Source: Pedobacter sp. MC2016-15
GTDB lineage: Bacteria > Bacteroidota > Bacteroidia > Sphingobacteriales > Sphingobacteriaceae
Length of the DNA: 64,000 nt
Assembly (NCBI RefSeq): GCF_026239695.1
Contig: NZ_JAPIVS010000005.1
Location: 248,001 to 312,000, forward strand
Direction: 5' to 3'
In this document: piece after piece, positions 45,724 through 54,600 of the stretch
Layout of the letters: each line of letters begins with the position of its first letter
Position numbering within the stretch: position 1 is the stretch's first letter
Made by a program: the position numbers and the translations under genes
The notes under the pieces: generated by a model
Seen by the model: only the letters and a program-made list of their open reading frames with translations
Database searches by the model: none
Told to the model about the DNA's origin: nothing

Positions 45724-47712
45724 ATGAAAATTATCCTTGCCGCCATTGTTTCTGTTTTCCTATCGTTAAATACCAGCGCTCAGTATGTAAAGCCAAAACC
45801 CGGTTTGGTAGAAACACCTTATCAGGAACTACCTCTTGGTTCTATCAAAGCCAGAGGATGGCTGGAGGAAATGCTTATCCGCCAGAAAAACGGCGCAACT
45901 GGTAATCTGGATAAACTTTATCCACTGATGAATAAACGGAATGGCTGGCTTGGTGGGGATGGGGATCAATGGGAGCGTGGTCCTTACTGGATTGACGGAT
46001 TACTTCCGTTAGCCTATATATTAAATGATAAGGCGCTGATTGCCAAAGTAAAACCCTGGATAGAGTGGTCGATCAAAAGCCAGACAGCTGATGGATATTT
46101 CGGGCCTTCAAAAGATTACCCTGAAGAAGCCGGTCTGCAGCGTGATAACAGTCGGGATTGGTGGCCTAAGATGGTGATGCTGAAAGTACTAAAGCAATAT
46201 TACTCGGCTACGGGAGATAAAAGAGTCATCAACCTCATGACCCGTTATTTCAGGTACCAGCTGGCAGAATTACCTAAAAAGCCACTAGACAACTGGACCT
46301 ACTGGGCAAAGTATAGAGGCGCAGATAACCTGATGGTAGTTTACTGGTTGTACAACATTACAGGTGAAAAATTCCTGCTTGAGCTGGGAGAGCTGATCCA
46401 CAGGCAGACCTTTGATTTTACCAATGCTTTTTTGAATACGGATCTGTTAAAGAAAAAAGGCAGTATTCACACTGTTAACCTGGCCCAGGGAATGAAAGAG
46501 CCCCTGATCTATTCACAGGCTCATCCGTCTGCCCGGTACATCGATGCGGCAAAGAAGGGATTTGAGGATCTCCGGATCTATAATGGCACGGCCAATGGGC
46601 TATACGGAGGTGATGAGGCCCTGCATGGCAACAATCCGACACAAGGCGCTGAGTTGTGTGCCGCGGTTGAAATGATGTTTACTCTGGAGAGTTCACTTCA
46701 AATTACCGGTGCAGTAAATTATGCTGACCAGCTGGAGAAGATCGCCTTTAATGCATTGCCTACGCAAGTTTCCGATGATTATTCTGCTCATCAATATTTC
46801 CAGCAGGCTAACCAGGTGATGTTAACCCGGCAGATGCATAATTTTGGTGATAATCATGGCGGTACTGATATCTGTTATGGTCTCCTGACCGGATATCCAT
46901 GCTGTACTTCAAATATGCATCAGGGCTGGCCTAAGTTTACCCAAAACCTATGGTATGTAACCCCGGATAATGGTGTTGCGGCATTGGTTTATGCACCGAG
47001 CGAGGTAACAACCAAGGTAGCAGGAAATGTACCGGTGACGATAACCGAGGAGACATCTTATCCTTTTGAAGAAAGTATTCAGTTTACCATCAAGACGAAG
47101 GCTGAAGTAAAATTTCCCTTTCAGCTCAGGATCCCTAAATGGTGTACAACAGCGGTCGTGGAGGTAAATGGAGAGAAAGTTTCAACGTATAAAGGAGACC
47201 AGGTGATCAAACTGGAGCGCACATGGAAATCAGGAGATGTGGTGCAGCTGAAGCTTCCAATGCATATTTTCAAAAGCAACTGGCATGAAAATTCAATGGC
47301 AGTTGAGCGTGGGCCAATCACCTACGCATTAAAAATAGGTGAGGAGTTCACTAAGGTAAGTAATATTAAGGACCCTGAAGTATATGGAAACTATACAGAA
47401 GTCCGTCCCTCTACAGCCTGGAATTACGGATTATACGATGTGACTGAGGCTAAACTGAACGACTATTTCAAAGTGGAACAGACAGGGAAAAAATCTTTAT
47501 ACCCATGGAATCTGGAAAATGCACCTCTGCAGATCAGGACAACAGGCAGGAAAATCCCATCCTGGAAGTTATACAATGATATGGCAGGTCCTATCCCTTA
47601 CAGTCATATATATGGTTTGGAAAGCGATGCGGCGGACGAGAATATTGTTTTGGTTCCTTACGGATGTACAACGCTGAGGATTTCGCAGTTTCCGCAGGTC
47701 GGTCGAAAATAA
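45724..47712 (+). CDS. Exported GH127-family glycoside hydrolase (beta-L-arabinofuranosidase type)
   Basis: Secreted enzyme of 662 residues in the GH127/DUF1680 group; characterised members release beta-L-arabinofuranose using a zinc-bound cysteine nucleophile. The signal peptide is LAAIVSVFLSLNTSAQ. An (alpha/alpha)6 barrel (about 30-420) contains GGDGDQWERGPYWIDGLLPLAY and the metal-cysteine cluster GYPCCTSNMHQGWPKF (about residue 392). Beta-sandwich domains follow. No susCD pair or other carbohydrate genes are adjacent, so it acts as an isolated degrader; the true substrate may differ. Confidence 0.88.
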   Translation: MKIILAAIVSVFLSLNTSAQYVKPKPGLVETPYQELPLGSIKARGWLEEMLIRQKNGATGNLDKLYPLMNKRNGWLGGDGDQWERGPYWIDGLLPLAYILNDKALIAKVKPWIEWSIKSQTADGYFGPSKDYPEEAGLQRDNSRDWWPKMVMLKVLKQYYSATGDKRVINLMTRYFRYQLAELPKKPLDNWTYWAKYRGADNLMVVYWLYNITGEKFLLELGELIHRQTFDFTNAFLNTDLLKKKGSIHTVNLAQGMKEPLIYSQAHPSARYIDAAKKGFEDLRIYNGTANGLYGGDEALHGNNPTQGAELCAAVEMMFTLESSLQITGAVNYADQLEKIAFNALPTQVSDDYSAHQYFQQANQVMLTRQMHNFGDNHGGTDICYGLLTGYPCCTSNMHQGWPKFTQNLWYVTPDNGVAALVYAPSEVTTKVAGNVPVTITEETSYPFEESIQFTIKTKAEVKFPFQLRIPKWCTTAVVEVNGEKVSTYKGDQVIKLERTWKSGDVVQLKLPMHIFKSNWHENSMAVERGPITYALKIGEEFTKVSNIKDPEVYGNYTEVRPSTAWNYGLYDVTEAKLNDYFKVEQTGKKSLYPWNLENAPLQIRTTGRKIPSWKLYNDMAGPIPYSHIYGLESDAADENIVLVPYGCTTLRISQFPQVGRK

Positions 47713-47737
47713 GAATAGATTCTTACCATAAACTGTG

Positions 47738-48304
47738 TTAGGTATCCGAAGATTTGGCCTGTCGCATAAAATTTATATCTATTATACCATTTGATATATC
47801 ATTTAGTTTTTTCTCAATCAGCGGGTCAAGCGGCTGTTTGAGCCTATCAATAAATAACGTGCCTTCTATGTGGTCGTACTCATGCTGTATCACACGTGCC
47901 GCCAGTCCGTCAAAGGTGTCCTCCTGCGGGTTCCAGTCTTCGTCATAATAGGAGAGTTTCACATTTGGTCGACGATAAACCTCCTCCAGGATACCTGGGA
48001 TGCTCAGGCATCCTTCTGTGAAGGGCGATTCTTCACCTGTCTCCTCTAAAATAGTAGCATTGATAAACGCTTTTTTAAAATTGATAGGTTCTGGTGCATT
48101 ATCGGCGGGTACTGTAAAATCGATTACAAATAAGCGGATGGGCATGCCGATCTGCGGGGCAGCAAGGCCGATACCCTGAGCCGCATGCATCGTTTCGAAC
48201 ATATCTGCAATCAGCTCTTTGATGTTTGGGTAGTCAGTAGGTACAATTGGAGTAGCTTTTTTTCTTAGTACCGGATCTCCGTAGTTTATAATAGGATATA
48301 TCAT
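47738..48304 (-). CDS. def: Peptide deformylase
   Basis: Removes the formyl group from N-terminal methionine of new proteins. It has 188 residues. All three motifs are intact: GIGLAAPQIG (motif 1), EGCLSIPG (motif 2, Cys metal ligand) and HEYDHIEG (motif 3, two His ligands and catalytic Glu). The start at MIYPIINYGDPVLRKKA is typical. It is convergent with the GH127 gene, 25 bp apart. Confidence 0.97.
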   Translation of the reverse strand: MIYPIINYGDPVLRKKATPIVPTDYPNIKELIADMFETMHAAQGIGLAAPQIGMPIRLFVIDFTVPADNAPEPINFKKAFINATILEETGEESPFTEGCLSIPGILEEVYRRPNVKLSYYDEDWNPQEDTFDGLAARVIQHEYDHIEGTLFIDRLKQPLDPLIEKKLNDISNGIIDINFMRQAKSSDT

Positions 48305-48450
48305 TTTTTGATGTAGTTATTAAGCTTGCAGTGATTGAATAATTATTCTTCGCAGCAAGATTAATAAAATCCCGGCTGGTTTACCATCCCTAAATCCTTG
48401 GATAGTGTAAACATGCCAAGCAGGGCGGAACAAAGCGATCCCCAAATTAA

Positions 48451-48480
48451 TAAGGCACTGAATATAAATCCAGTGCCTTA
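48451..48480 (-). terminator. Rho-independent terminator of the DUF892 gene
   Basis: Perfect 10-bp stem TAAGGCACTG / CAGTGCCTTA with a 10-base loop, 6 bp beyond the stop at 48487 on the minus strand. Confidence 0.82.
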
Positions 48481-48486
48481 AACAAA

Positions 48487-49095
48487 TTATTCTGCTGCTG
48501 CAGCCTCATTCACGAGACCTTCTGCAACTTCAGTTAAAGCTACATCCGTCGCTTTTTCATTGTCAAGTGTCAATTGCAATAATTCTGCGATGTCTTCGCG
48601 GTTCATATTTCTTGCGAAAACTACAAGCGTTCCGTAGGTAGCAATTTCATAGTGTTCTACTTTTTGGGCAGCAAGTATCAAACCTGCATCACGGATCTGA
48701 GTACCTTTCTCAGTATCTTCAATGATGCTGGAGGCTTCCTTTAGCAAACCTTCCATTGCATCGCATTTTTTCGCCTGTGCTTTTTCATCCAGTAATGCAA
48801 AAACCTGCTCTAAAGTTGCAATATGAGCATTGGTTTCTTCTGTGTGTTTAGTGAAAGCTTCAGCCAGTTCAGGATTAGTGGCTGCTTTTTTTAATTTAGG
48901 TAGCGCTTTTACCAGATGTTTTTCCGCCCAGTAGATATCTTTTAGTTCATCAACGAAAAATTCATGGAACTCTGAATCCTCGATTTTAGCTGCTGACGGA
49001 GTTTGTTTTTTTGATGATTTAGGTGCAGCAGTTTTGCTGGTACTCGTTTTCTTTGCTGTAGCAGGCTTTGTGCTGCTTGTTTTTGTAGTTGCCAT
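48487..49095 (-). CDS. DUF892 (YciE-like) ferritin-fold stress protein with Lys/Ala/Thr-rich tail
   Basis: Four-helix-bundle protein of the YciE/YciF group, linked to stress responses in enterobacteria. It has 202 residues. The first about 40 residues are a low-complexity Ser/Thr/Ala/Lys stretch (TKTSSTKPATAKKTSTSKTA), resembling histone H1-like tails, before the bundle DSEFHEFFVDELKDIYWAEKHLVKAL. Acidic and histidine residues suited to a di-iron site recur (HTEETNAHIATLEQVF, AAQKVEHYEIATYG). The start at 49095 is chosen; longer in-frame sequence lacks coding character. Confidence 0.87.
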   Translation of the reverse strand: MATTKTSSTKPATAKKTSTSKTAAPKSSKKQTPSAAKIEDSEFHEFFVDELKDIYWAEKHLVKALPKLKKAATNPELAEAFTKHTEETNAHIATLEQVFALLDEKAQAKKCDAMEGLLKEASSIIEDTEKGTQIRDAGLILAAQKVEHYEIATYGTLVVFARNMNREDIAELLQLTLDNEKATDVALTEVAEGLVNEAAAAE

Positions 49096-49291
49096 AGGTT
49101 TGTTTTTATAGTGTAGATTGGTTGCTATAACCAAGATGTATTTAGAATGTTTTTGCAATTGATAAATCATCTGAAACATCAGCACAGTTCTATCCTTATC
49201 AAATTTTTTCTTTTTTTGCATCCAGTAACTTATTTTTATGGCTGATAAAATTCCCTTAATTCTATTTGCAAACGCTACAATCAAAATACCT

Positions 49292-49774
49292 ATGAACTTT
49301 TATCTGATTTATATAAGTGATGCCACATACCTGATGGATTCTGGTGAGCTCGATGACATCCTCGCGGCGGCATCTACAAACAATCCGCGTAGGAATGTTA
49401 CTGGTATGCTACTTTATATAGAGGGGTTATTTACAGTAGGAGGAAAGAAAAAGCTGGCTAAGGATATCAAAGGGAAATTCATACAGCTGCTGGAAGGGAA
49501 TGAAAAAGATGTTAGAAATGCTTTTGAAGTGATTGAGCAGGACACCAGACATCGCAATCTAATCATCATGAAGGAGGGCACTGGATCTCAGCGTTACTTT
49601 AAAGATTGGTCGATGGGATTTAGACACTATCAGGTGAACGCGGAGGGAGAGCTGGAGAGTTGCACAAATTTAAGACATGATTTTCTGGATCAGCCGCTAA
49701 CAGATGATGAGGAGAGTCCTTATCACTTTTTGAAATCATTTTATCAAATGAGTAAGTCTAAAAGAGTAATTTAA
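49292..49774 (+). CDS. BLUF-domain blue-light photoreceptor
   Basis: FAD-binding photosensor of 160 residues. The light-active residues are in place: Tyr7 (YLIYIS), Asn31 before RRNVTGML, Gln65 in FIQLLEG, and Trp106/Met108 in WSMGF. The loop between the VTGMLLY strand and the FIQLLEG strand is about 15 residues longer than in classic short BLUF proteins. No output domain is attached, so it should signal by protein contact. It is convergent with the HTH gene, 17 bp apart. The start at 49292 gives the typical N-terminal strand. Confidence 0.93.
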   Translation: MNFYLIYISDATYLMDSGELDDILAAASTNNPRRNVTGMLLYIEGLFTVGGKKKLAKDIKGKFIQLLEGNEKDVRNAFEVIEQDTRHRNLIIMKEGTGSQRYFKDWSMGFRHYQVNAEGELESCTNLRHDFLDQPLTDDEESPYHFLKSFYQMSKSKRVI

Positions 49775-49791
49775 GCTGGGAAACCATGTAG

Positions 49792-50058
49792 TTATAAAAC
49801 CCTCTGGCCTACACGGTTGCGATAGGTTACTTCACGTTCCTGCAAACTCGTCTGCCGCAGGTCAACAGTGATCAGCATATCAATGCTCACCTCAAAAAAC
49901 TCAGAAAGCCGCTTCAAAATAACCAATGGCGGTTCCGATAAAGCTTCCTCGTACTTGGAATAACGTGCGCGACTGATGATTAAACTGTCAGCAATTTTTT
50001 GTTGTGAAGAGTTTCTAAGCGCTCTTAAATACCGTAAATTATCTGAAAGAATGGACAT
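49792..50058 (-). CDS. XRE-type helix-turn-helix regulator
   Basis: Short DNA-binding protein, 88 residues. It contains a Cro/C1-type helix-turn-helix (NLRYLRALRNSSQQKIADSL followed by ISRARYSKYEEALSEPPLVIL) over residues 7-62 and a short tail. There is no ligand domain. The target is unknown; BLUF proteins often work through a partner regulator, but the convergent arrangement gives no firm link. Confidence 0.87.
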   Translation of the reverse strand: MSILSDNLRYLRALRNSSQQKIADSLIISRARYSKYEEALSEPPLVILKRLSEFFEVSIDMLITVDLRQTSLQEREVTYRNRVGQRVL

Positions 50059-50297
50059 GATTTTAATGTTAGCTGTCCAAAAGTAGAAAATAAATACTAA
50101 ATATAATAGTAAATAGTATACTAATTAAAATAGCTTTATAGTTTTTGCTTAGCTGCCCATACCACAATTACCCCTAATCAACACACGCGCAAACTACTAC
50201 CTTAACGCGCAATTCTCCTAAAGATCCGGCAAATTTATCTCCTTCAAATTATATCATAGCCCGATGGCCAGGTTTTTGAAGCGATAATAACCAGAAT

Positions 50298-50870
50298 ATG
50301 AATCAAAAACTATTACTTACCTTATTTATTTCTGCCTGTTTATTCGTCGCCTGCGGCGATAAAGACCGTGAAAAGCAACTCGACGCTCGGGAACAGGCCA
50401 TTGCTAAACAGGAAACCGACTTTGCTGCAAAAGCAGCAGACTACCAGTCCCTGATAAAAATGCGTGACAGCCTGCGTTCTAAAAAACCTGACACCCTCGC
50501 CCTTCAACAGTGGCCGGAAGGTATTCCCGGCAATTGGAACGGCAAAACCCTATGCAGAGAGTCTGACTGTACTGATTATGTAGTAGGAGACCAGCGCTCA
50601 GATACCTGGGTATTTGAGGGAGATTCCACAGGCATCTTTATGAAAGTAATAAATAAGGATAAAATTCTGCGTGTATATAATGCTCAGGTTGACAGCACCG
50701 AGATTCGTCTGCATTACAAAACCGACTCCACTGCCACCAGGCAAGTTGATATCAGCGTAGTGCTCAACCGCGCGGGGAACGACCTCATGAAGGGCAGCCA
50801 AACCATTTCTGTTAATAATAGTTGCACCGCCAAGTTCTCTGTTGAGTTAACACGCAATTCTAATCCTTAA
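50298..50870 (+). CDS. Lipoprotein with coiled coil, unknown function
   Basis: Envelope lipoprotein of 190 residues with lipobox LFVAC (Cys about residue 19). A charged coiled-coil segment (REKQLDAREQAIAKQETDF) leads to a compact beta domain (GIPGNWNGKTLCRESDCTDY) with a likely Cys-Cys pair. The stop is 3 bp before the antiporter start, so the pair forms an operon; an accessory role in ion homeostasis is an inference from that alone. Confidence 0.78.
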   Translation: MNQKLLLTLFISACLFVACGDKDREKQLDAREQAIAKQETDFAAKAADYQSLIKMRDSLRSKKPDTLALQQWPEGIPGNWNGKTLCRESDCTDYVVGDQRSDTWVFEGDSTGIFMKVINKDKILRVYNAQVDSTEIRLHYKTDSTATRQVDISVVLNRAGNDLMKGSQTISVNNSCTAKFSVELTRNSNP

Positions 50871-50873
50871 GAC

Positions 50874-52997
50874 ATGCCCTTACTTAGCATACAACACCTG
50901 ACGCTGCCGATTGAAGATCCGGTGTTAAAGTTCCTGCTGGAATTGATCATCATTCTCAGCGCGCCGCTTCTGTTAAATAAAATTAAGGTTCCCCATTTAC
51001 TCGGCTTAATCATCGCCGGCGCTGTAGTGGGACCAAATGGATACAACCTTTTGTCGCGCGATAGCAGCGTAGTCGTAACTGGTACCACCGGTCTGCTTTA
51101 TATCATGTTTCTTGCCGGACTGGAGATTGATATGGGTGATTTCAAAAAGAACAAATGGAAAAGTCTCGGCTTCTCCGTTTACACCTTTGCAGTGCCTTTT
51201 ATCCTGGGCTTAGTCGCTGGTCTTTACGTACTACAGTTTAATCTGTTAACATCCGTACTGTTCGCCAGTCTCTTTTCTTCGCACACCTTGATTGCTTACC
51301 CACTGGTGAGTAAGCTTGGCATCGCCAAAAACCTCGCCGTCAACGTAACCGTGGGAGGGACAATGGTCACCGACGTACTTTCTTTATTGGTGCTGGCCGT
51401 GGTAGTAGGAATGACCCAGGGCACCGTGGGCCCGGCATTCTGGATCACACTATCAGTATCGATGGTGGTTTTCAGTGTTGTTGTGCTGGTGCTCTTCCCA
51501 ATTATGGCGCGGTGGTTCTTCAAATCTGTTGAGGATAAAATCTCGCAATATATATTTGTACTGGTGGTAATTTACCTGGCGGCAATGGCTGCCGAACTCG
51601 CCGGAATTGAAGCCATCATTGGTGCATTTTTCGCCGGTCTGGCATTAAACAGGCTCATTCCGCATTCTTCCTCACTTATGAATCGCGTAGAGTTTGTAGG
51701 TAATGCCATCTTTATCCCGTTTTTCCTGATCAGCGTGGGAATGCTGATTGACGTTTCTGTATTTTTCAAAAGCTGGGAAACCATCGCTGTGGCGGCGGTT
51801 ATGCTAGTATGTTCCATTGGTGGAAAATACCTTGCTGCAATACTTACTCAAAAGACATTTAAGTTTACGAACGATGAAGGGCAGCTGATCTTTGGTATGA
51901 GTGCTGCCTCTGCTGCGGCGACGCTGGCATCGGTAATGGTTGGCTATAACATCGTCATTTCCGAAACTGCATCCGGGGAGCCTATCAGGCTTTTAAATGA
52001 ACATGTGTTGAATGGAAGTATCCTTCTAATCCTGGTTTCCTGTACAGTATCATCGTTCAAATCGATGTCCAGCGCGCAGAAGATTGCGCAAGCTGAAAAT
52101 GAACAGACCGTGGCGGATAACAATCCTGATGAGGAGAAGATCCTGCTGGCGGTAAACCATGAAAAAACCGTGGAGAGCATGGTCAACCTGAGTTTGCTGA
52201 TCAAAGCGGAGCAAAACAAGGAAAGGTTGTTTGCGCTGAATGTGATCAATGAAGATAAAAACGAGTCTTCCGTAAAGAATGCGGACAAGATATTAAGCTA
52301 TGCTGTAAATGCTGGGGCAGCGGCCGATGTGAAGCTGATGCCACTAACGCGATACGATAATGACGTGATTGCCGGAATTACAAATGTGCTGAAAGAACAA
52401 AAGATTACTGACCTGGTGATCGGCTTGCAAGACGAGAAAGGTTTCTCCAGCTCGTTCATAGATAACCTGCATGATGGGTATCTTAAAAACGCACATGTTA
52501 ATGTGATGGTTTACCATGCCGCACAGCCCATTGCCACGGTGCAGAAATACCTGGTGTTTATTCCACCAAATGCGGAGAAGGAACCTGGATTTTTCTATGC
52601 CTTGTTAAGGATCTGGAACATCGCTAAGCGTTCGGGATCTACTGTTGAGTTCCGGACTACAAGCTCAATCATCACTATACTGAAGAGGATTCAGGAGAAG
52701 GCTAATATAGAAGCCAGCTACAAAATCCTGGAGAAATGGGATGTGCAAAGTACTATTGCTTCGGAATTGGGTGCTGATACCGGCTTGATTGTGATGATGG
52801 CGAAGAGGGGCATGATATCTCATACTCCACTGATGAATAGCCTGCCGTACCTGCTGAACCAGAAACTACAGCAAAACAACTACCTGCTGATTTATCCTTT
52901 CTCGGAAATGACGGCCGTAGCGACTGAAAAAAGGTCTATCAGTAACCATGATGATTTTGCTGATATTGGGCAGACTATAGGGAAGCTTTTTAGGTAA
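50874..52997 (+). CDS. CPA2-family cation:proton antiporter with C-terminal UspA-like domain
   Basis: Inner-membrane Na+/H+ or K+/H+ exchanger, 707 residues. About 12 helices in residues 15-400 include LIIILSAPLLLNKIKVPHLLGLIIAG, MFLAGLEIDMGDFKKNKWK and AGIEAIIGAFFAGLALNRLIP. The cytoplasmic part (about 415-707) shows no glycine-rich RCK nucleotide fold but resembles universal-stress-protein modules. It is co-transcribed with the preceding lipoprotein. Confidence 0.88.
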   Translation: MPLLSIQHLTLPIEDPVLKFLLELIIILSAPLLLNKIKVPHLLGLIIAGAVVGPNGYNLLSRDSSVVVTGTTGLLYIMFLAGLEIDMGDFKKNKWKSLGFSVYTFAVPFILGLVAGLYVLQFNLLTSVLFASLFSSHTLIAYPLVSKLGIAKNLAVNVTVGGTMVTDVLSLLVLAVVVGMTQGTVGPAFWITLSVSMVVFSVVVLVLFPIMARWFFKSVEDKISQYIFVLVVIYLAAMAAELAGIEAIIGAFFAGLALNRLIPHSSSLMNRVEFVGNAIFIPFFLISVGMLIDVSVFFKSWETIAVAAVMLVCSIGGKYLAAILTQKTFKFTNDEGQLIFGMSAASAAATLASVMVGYNIVISETASGEPIRLLNEHVLNGSILLILVSCTVSSFKSMSSAQKIAQAENEQTVADNNPDEEKILLAVNHEKTVESMVNLSLLIKAEQNKERLFALNVINEDKNESSVKNADKILSYAVNAGAAADVKLMPLTRYDNDVIAGITNVLKEQKITDLVIGLQDEKGFSSSFIDNLHDGYLKNAHVNVMVYHAAQPIATVQKYLVFIPPNAEKEPGFFYALLRIWNIAKRSGSTVEFRTTSSIITILKRIQEKANIEASYKILEKWDVQSTIASELGADTGLIVMMAKRGMISHTPLMNSLPYLLNQKLQQNNYLLIYPFSEMTAVATEKRSISNHDDFADIGQTIGKLFR

Positions 52998-53030
52998 CGG
53001 CTGGGTTTTAGGGGGTCTTTGGTATTCAAT

Positions 53031-53174
53031 CTGGGTTTGTTTTGTTACAAAATCTTGGTGAACTGGGTTTGCTTTGTTACAAATAATGAGCAGATTTGGG
53101 TTTGTTTTGTTACAAAATCTGGATAATCTGGGTTTGCTTTGTTACAAATACTGAGCAGATTTGAGTTTGTTTTC
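53031..53174. repeat. Tandem repeat array, 32/33-bp units in a 65-bp higher-order repeat
   Basis: Units at 53031-53062, 53063-53095, 53096-53127, 53128-53160 and a partial one at 53161-53174. Each begins YTGGGTTTG (last copy TTGAG). Odd units have TTTTGTTACAAAA and even units CTTTGTTACAAATA. Units 1 and 3 resemble each other more than 2 and 4, so the array is a 65-bp pair duplicated. Each unit holds a TTTG-TTA-CAAA palindrome. It begins 34 bp after the antiporter and ends just before the broken gene at 53206. Confidence 0.9.
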
Positions 53175-53205
53175 TATTTTTACATTGCATCAGCAGCTTA
53201 ATAAT

Positions 53206-53469
53206 ATGTCAAATTTAGAGCTTGAAAAACAGCGTGAGAAATATTTGATTACCATCAGAAATTAAGGGCAAATAATTTCAGCAAGGATCTACCGTTCCTT
53301 ATTCTTTCTGAAAGACTAACCCAAAGGACAAGTCTACATAGAATACGCTGATGGTCGCATAGAGATCCAGGAAGTCGCATCTGCAGGAAAAAAGTTCCGT
53401 ACACGTGTAATTAAAGTTCTGAAAGGAATACAGGCAGATAGCGTCCGTAAAACCTATGGATTACTCTAA
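53206..53469 (+). pseudogene. Broken small gene (87 codons) with two in-frame TAA stops
   Basis: From ATG 53206 the same frame runs to TAA 53467-53469 and is interrupted only by TAA at codon 20 (53263-53265) and codon 38 (53317-53319). All three parts look like protein: SNLELEKQREKYLITIRN, GQIISARIYRSLFFLKD, then GQVYIEYADGRIEIQEVASA and a basic helical C terminus ending YGLL. No frameshift is needed. Both stops could be CAA-to-TAA changes. The function of the intact form is unknown. Readthrough is possible but less likely than decay. Confidence 0.7.
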
Positions 53470-53569
53470 GCCAATAAATCTGATTGATGTTTTTAAAAAA
53501 AATCGACACAGCTAGTTATTTACTAACTTAAAAACAGTGTTTTTATAATGGAAATTGGAGGGGTGAGGT

Positions 53570-53778
53570 GATGAGTACGTTAGGGATGGCTTCGACCCAA
53601 TGACCGATTAACAAGGGGCCAATAGCGGACCGGAGGCGGTGCTCAGGCGGTGTATAGGCGGTGCTGAAGCGGGGCTTGTATACCCCCCGGCCCTTTAAGC
53701 ACCACTAGAGATCCGCTGCTGAACCGTTTTTGATGCGTTATTGCCTCGAAGCCATCCTTAACTGATCCAGAACTCATC
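53570..53778. mobile_element. MITE-like 209-bp inverted-repeat element
   Basis: Ends GATGAGT (53570-53576) and ACTCATC (53772-53778) are inverted. Inside them TTAGGGATGGCTTCGA (53580-53595) matches the complement of 53746-53761 in 15 of 16 bases. The interior is much richer in G+C than its surroundings and holds a 3.5-copy 11-bp tandem repeat (AGGCGGTGCTC, AGGCGGTGTAT, AGGCGGTGCTG, 53634-53672). No coding frame is credible. No transposase is in the window, so it would be non-autonomous; target-site duplications were not identified. Confidence 0.5.
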
Positions 53779-53997
53779 CTTAATTGGCTGGGCGTATGCG
53801 AGGAAAACCTGCGTGCCATCAGCATTTACAAAAAGAACGGCTTAAATTTATGTATCATGGATCACTTAAAAATAAGGTCATTTACCCTGCGAATTTCATG
53901 GTTTACGTAATAAACTTTAAAATAAATCAATCATCTGCTTTCATGTTAAGAATAAATCTAATTTAGCGCAAGAAACATGAATTAATAGATTTAAGAA
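53779..53997. other. Intergenic remainder, nothing recognised
   Basis: The 219 bp between the inverted-repeat element and the lipoprotein at 53998 are AT-rich. A second CATCCTTAA (53776-53784) repeats the one at 53753-53761. No gene seen. Confidence 0.4.
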
Positions 53998-54561
53998 ATG
54001 AATAGATTTTTAGGTTTAAAGTGCAAAGTCGTCGTGCTAATATTCCTACTTACGGGATGCAAAAAAGATGACTCAACTGATGAAATACAAAAAACTCTTA
54101 ATGGGAAATATTCCATTTTGAGCGCCACTGCTGATAAAAAAATAGATGTTAATTTTGATGGTGTTGAGAGTTCAGATCTTTTAAAGGAAATAGCAACTTT
54201 AAAAGAGTCTTTTCTGGAATTGATTATACGAGACAATGATCAGTCTTATGTGTTTTCTCAATTTTGGCAAAACCAGTATTTCAACACATCGGATGAAAAT
54301 ATCCCAATTGCTTACGATCCTAAGGTGCTTGTCAATTATATGAATCAGGCAACTGTATCCTCTTTCACTATTAATCCAGATGGCTCAAAGCTGCTTTTAG
54401 ACCGTAAGGTTTCAGACGCCTCATTCCCTCTGCCGGAATCCGTAGCAATCTTGAAGAACCAAGATGTAAAAATAACGATGGCAAGGTCATTATATACAAG
54501 TAGTGGATGGCAAAAAACAAGTGTAATAGTAGTATATCACAAATTTAGTAGTGATTTTTAG
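53998..54561 (+). CDS. Hypothetical lipoprotein
   Basis: Envelope lipoprotein of 187 residues. The lipobox LLTGC has its cysteine at about residue 21, followed by a polar linker (KKDDSTDE). The mature domain begins LNGKYSILSATADKKIDVNF and is beta-rich, in the style of Bacteroidota lipocalin-like lipoproteins; no named family is certain. The gene is AT-richer than the chromosome on either side. Confidence 0.75.
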   Translation: MNRFLGLKCKVVVLIFLLTGCKKDDSTDEIQKTLNGKYSILSATADKKIDVNFDGVESSDLLKEIATLKESFLELIIRDNDQSYVFSQFWQNQYFNTSDENIPIAYDPKVLVNYMNQATVSSFTINPDGSKLLLDRKVSDASFPLPESVAILKNQDVKITMARSLYTSSGWQKTSVIVVYHKFSSDF

Positions 54562-54600
54562 GCCACTATGTTATCGGGTGACGAGGAACAGAGAAATATC

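Noticed and set aside
53031-53174. CRISPR array
   Set aside because: Units follow each other directly with no unique spacers, and no cas genes are present.
53643-53825. A 60-codon minus-strand frame in the GC-rich inverted-repeat element
   Set aside because: It is made of the 11-bp tandem repeat and one terminal arm; no coding character.
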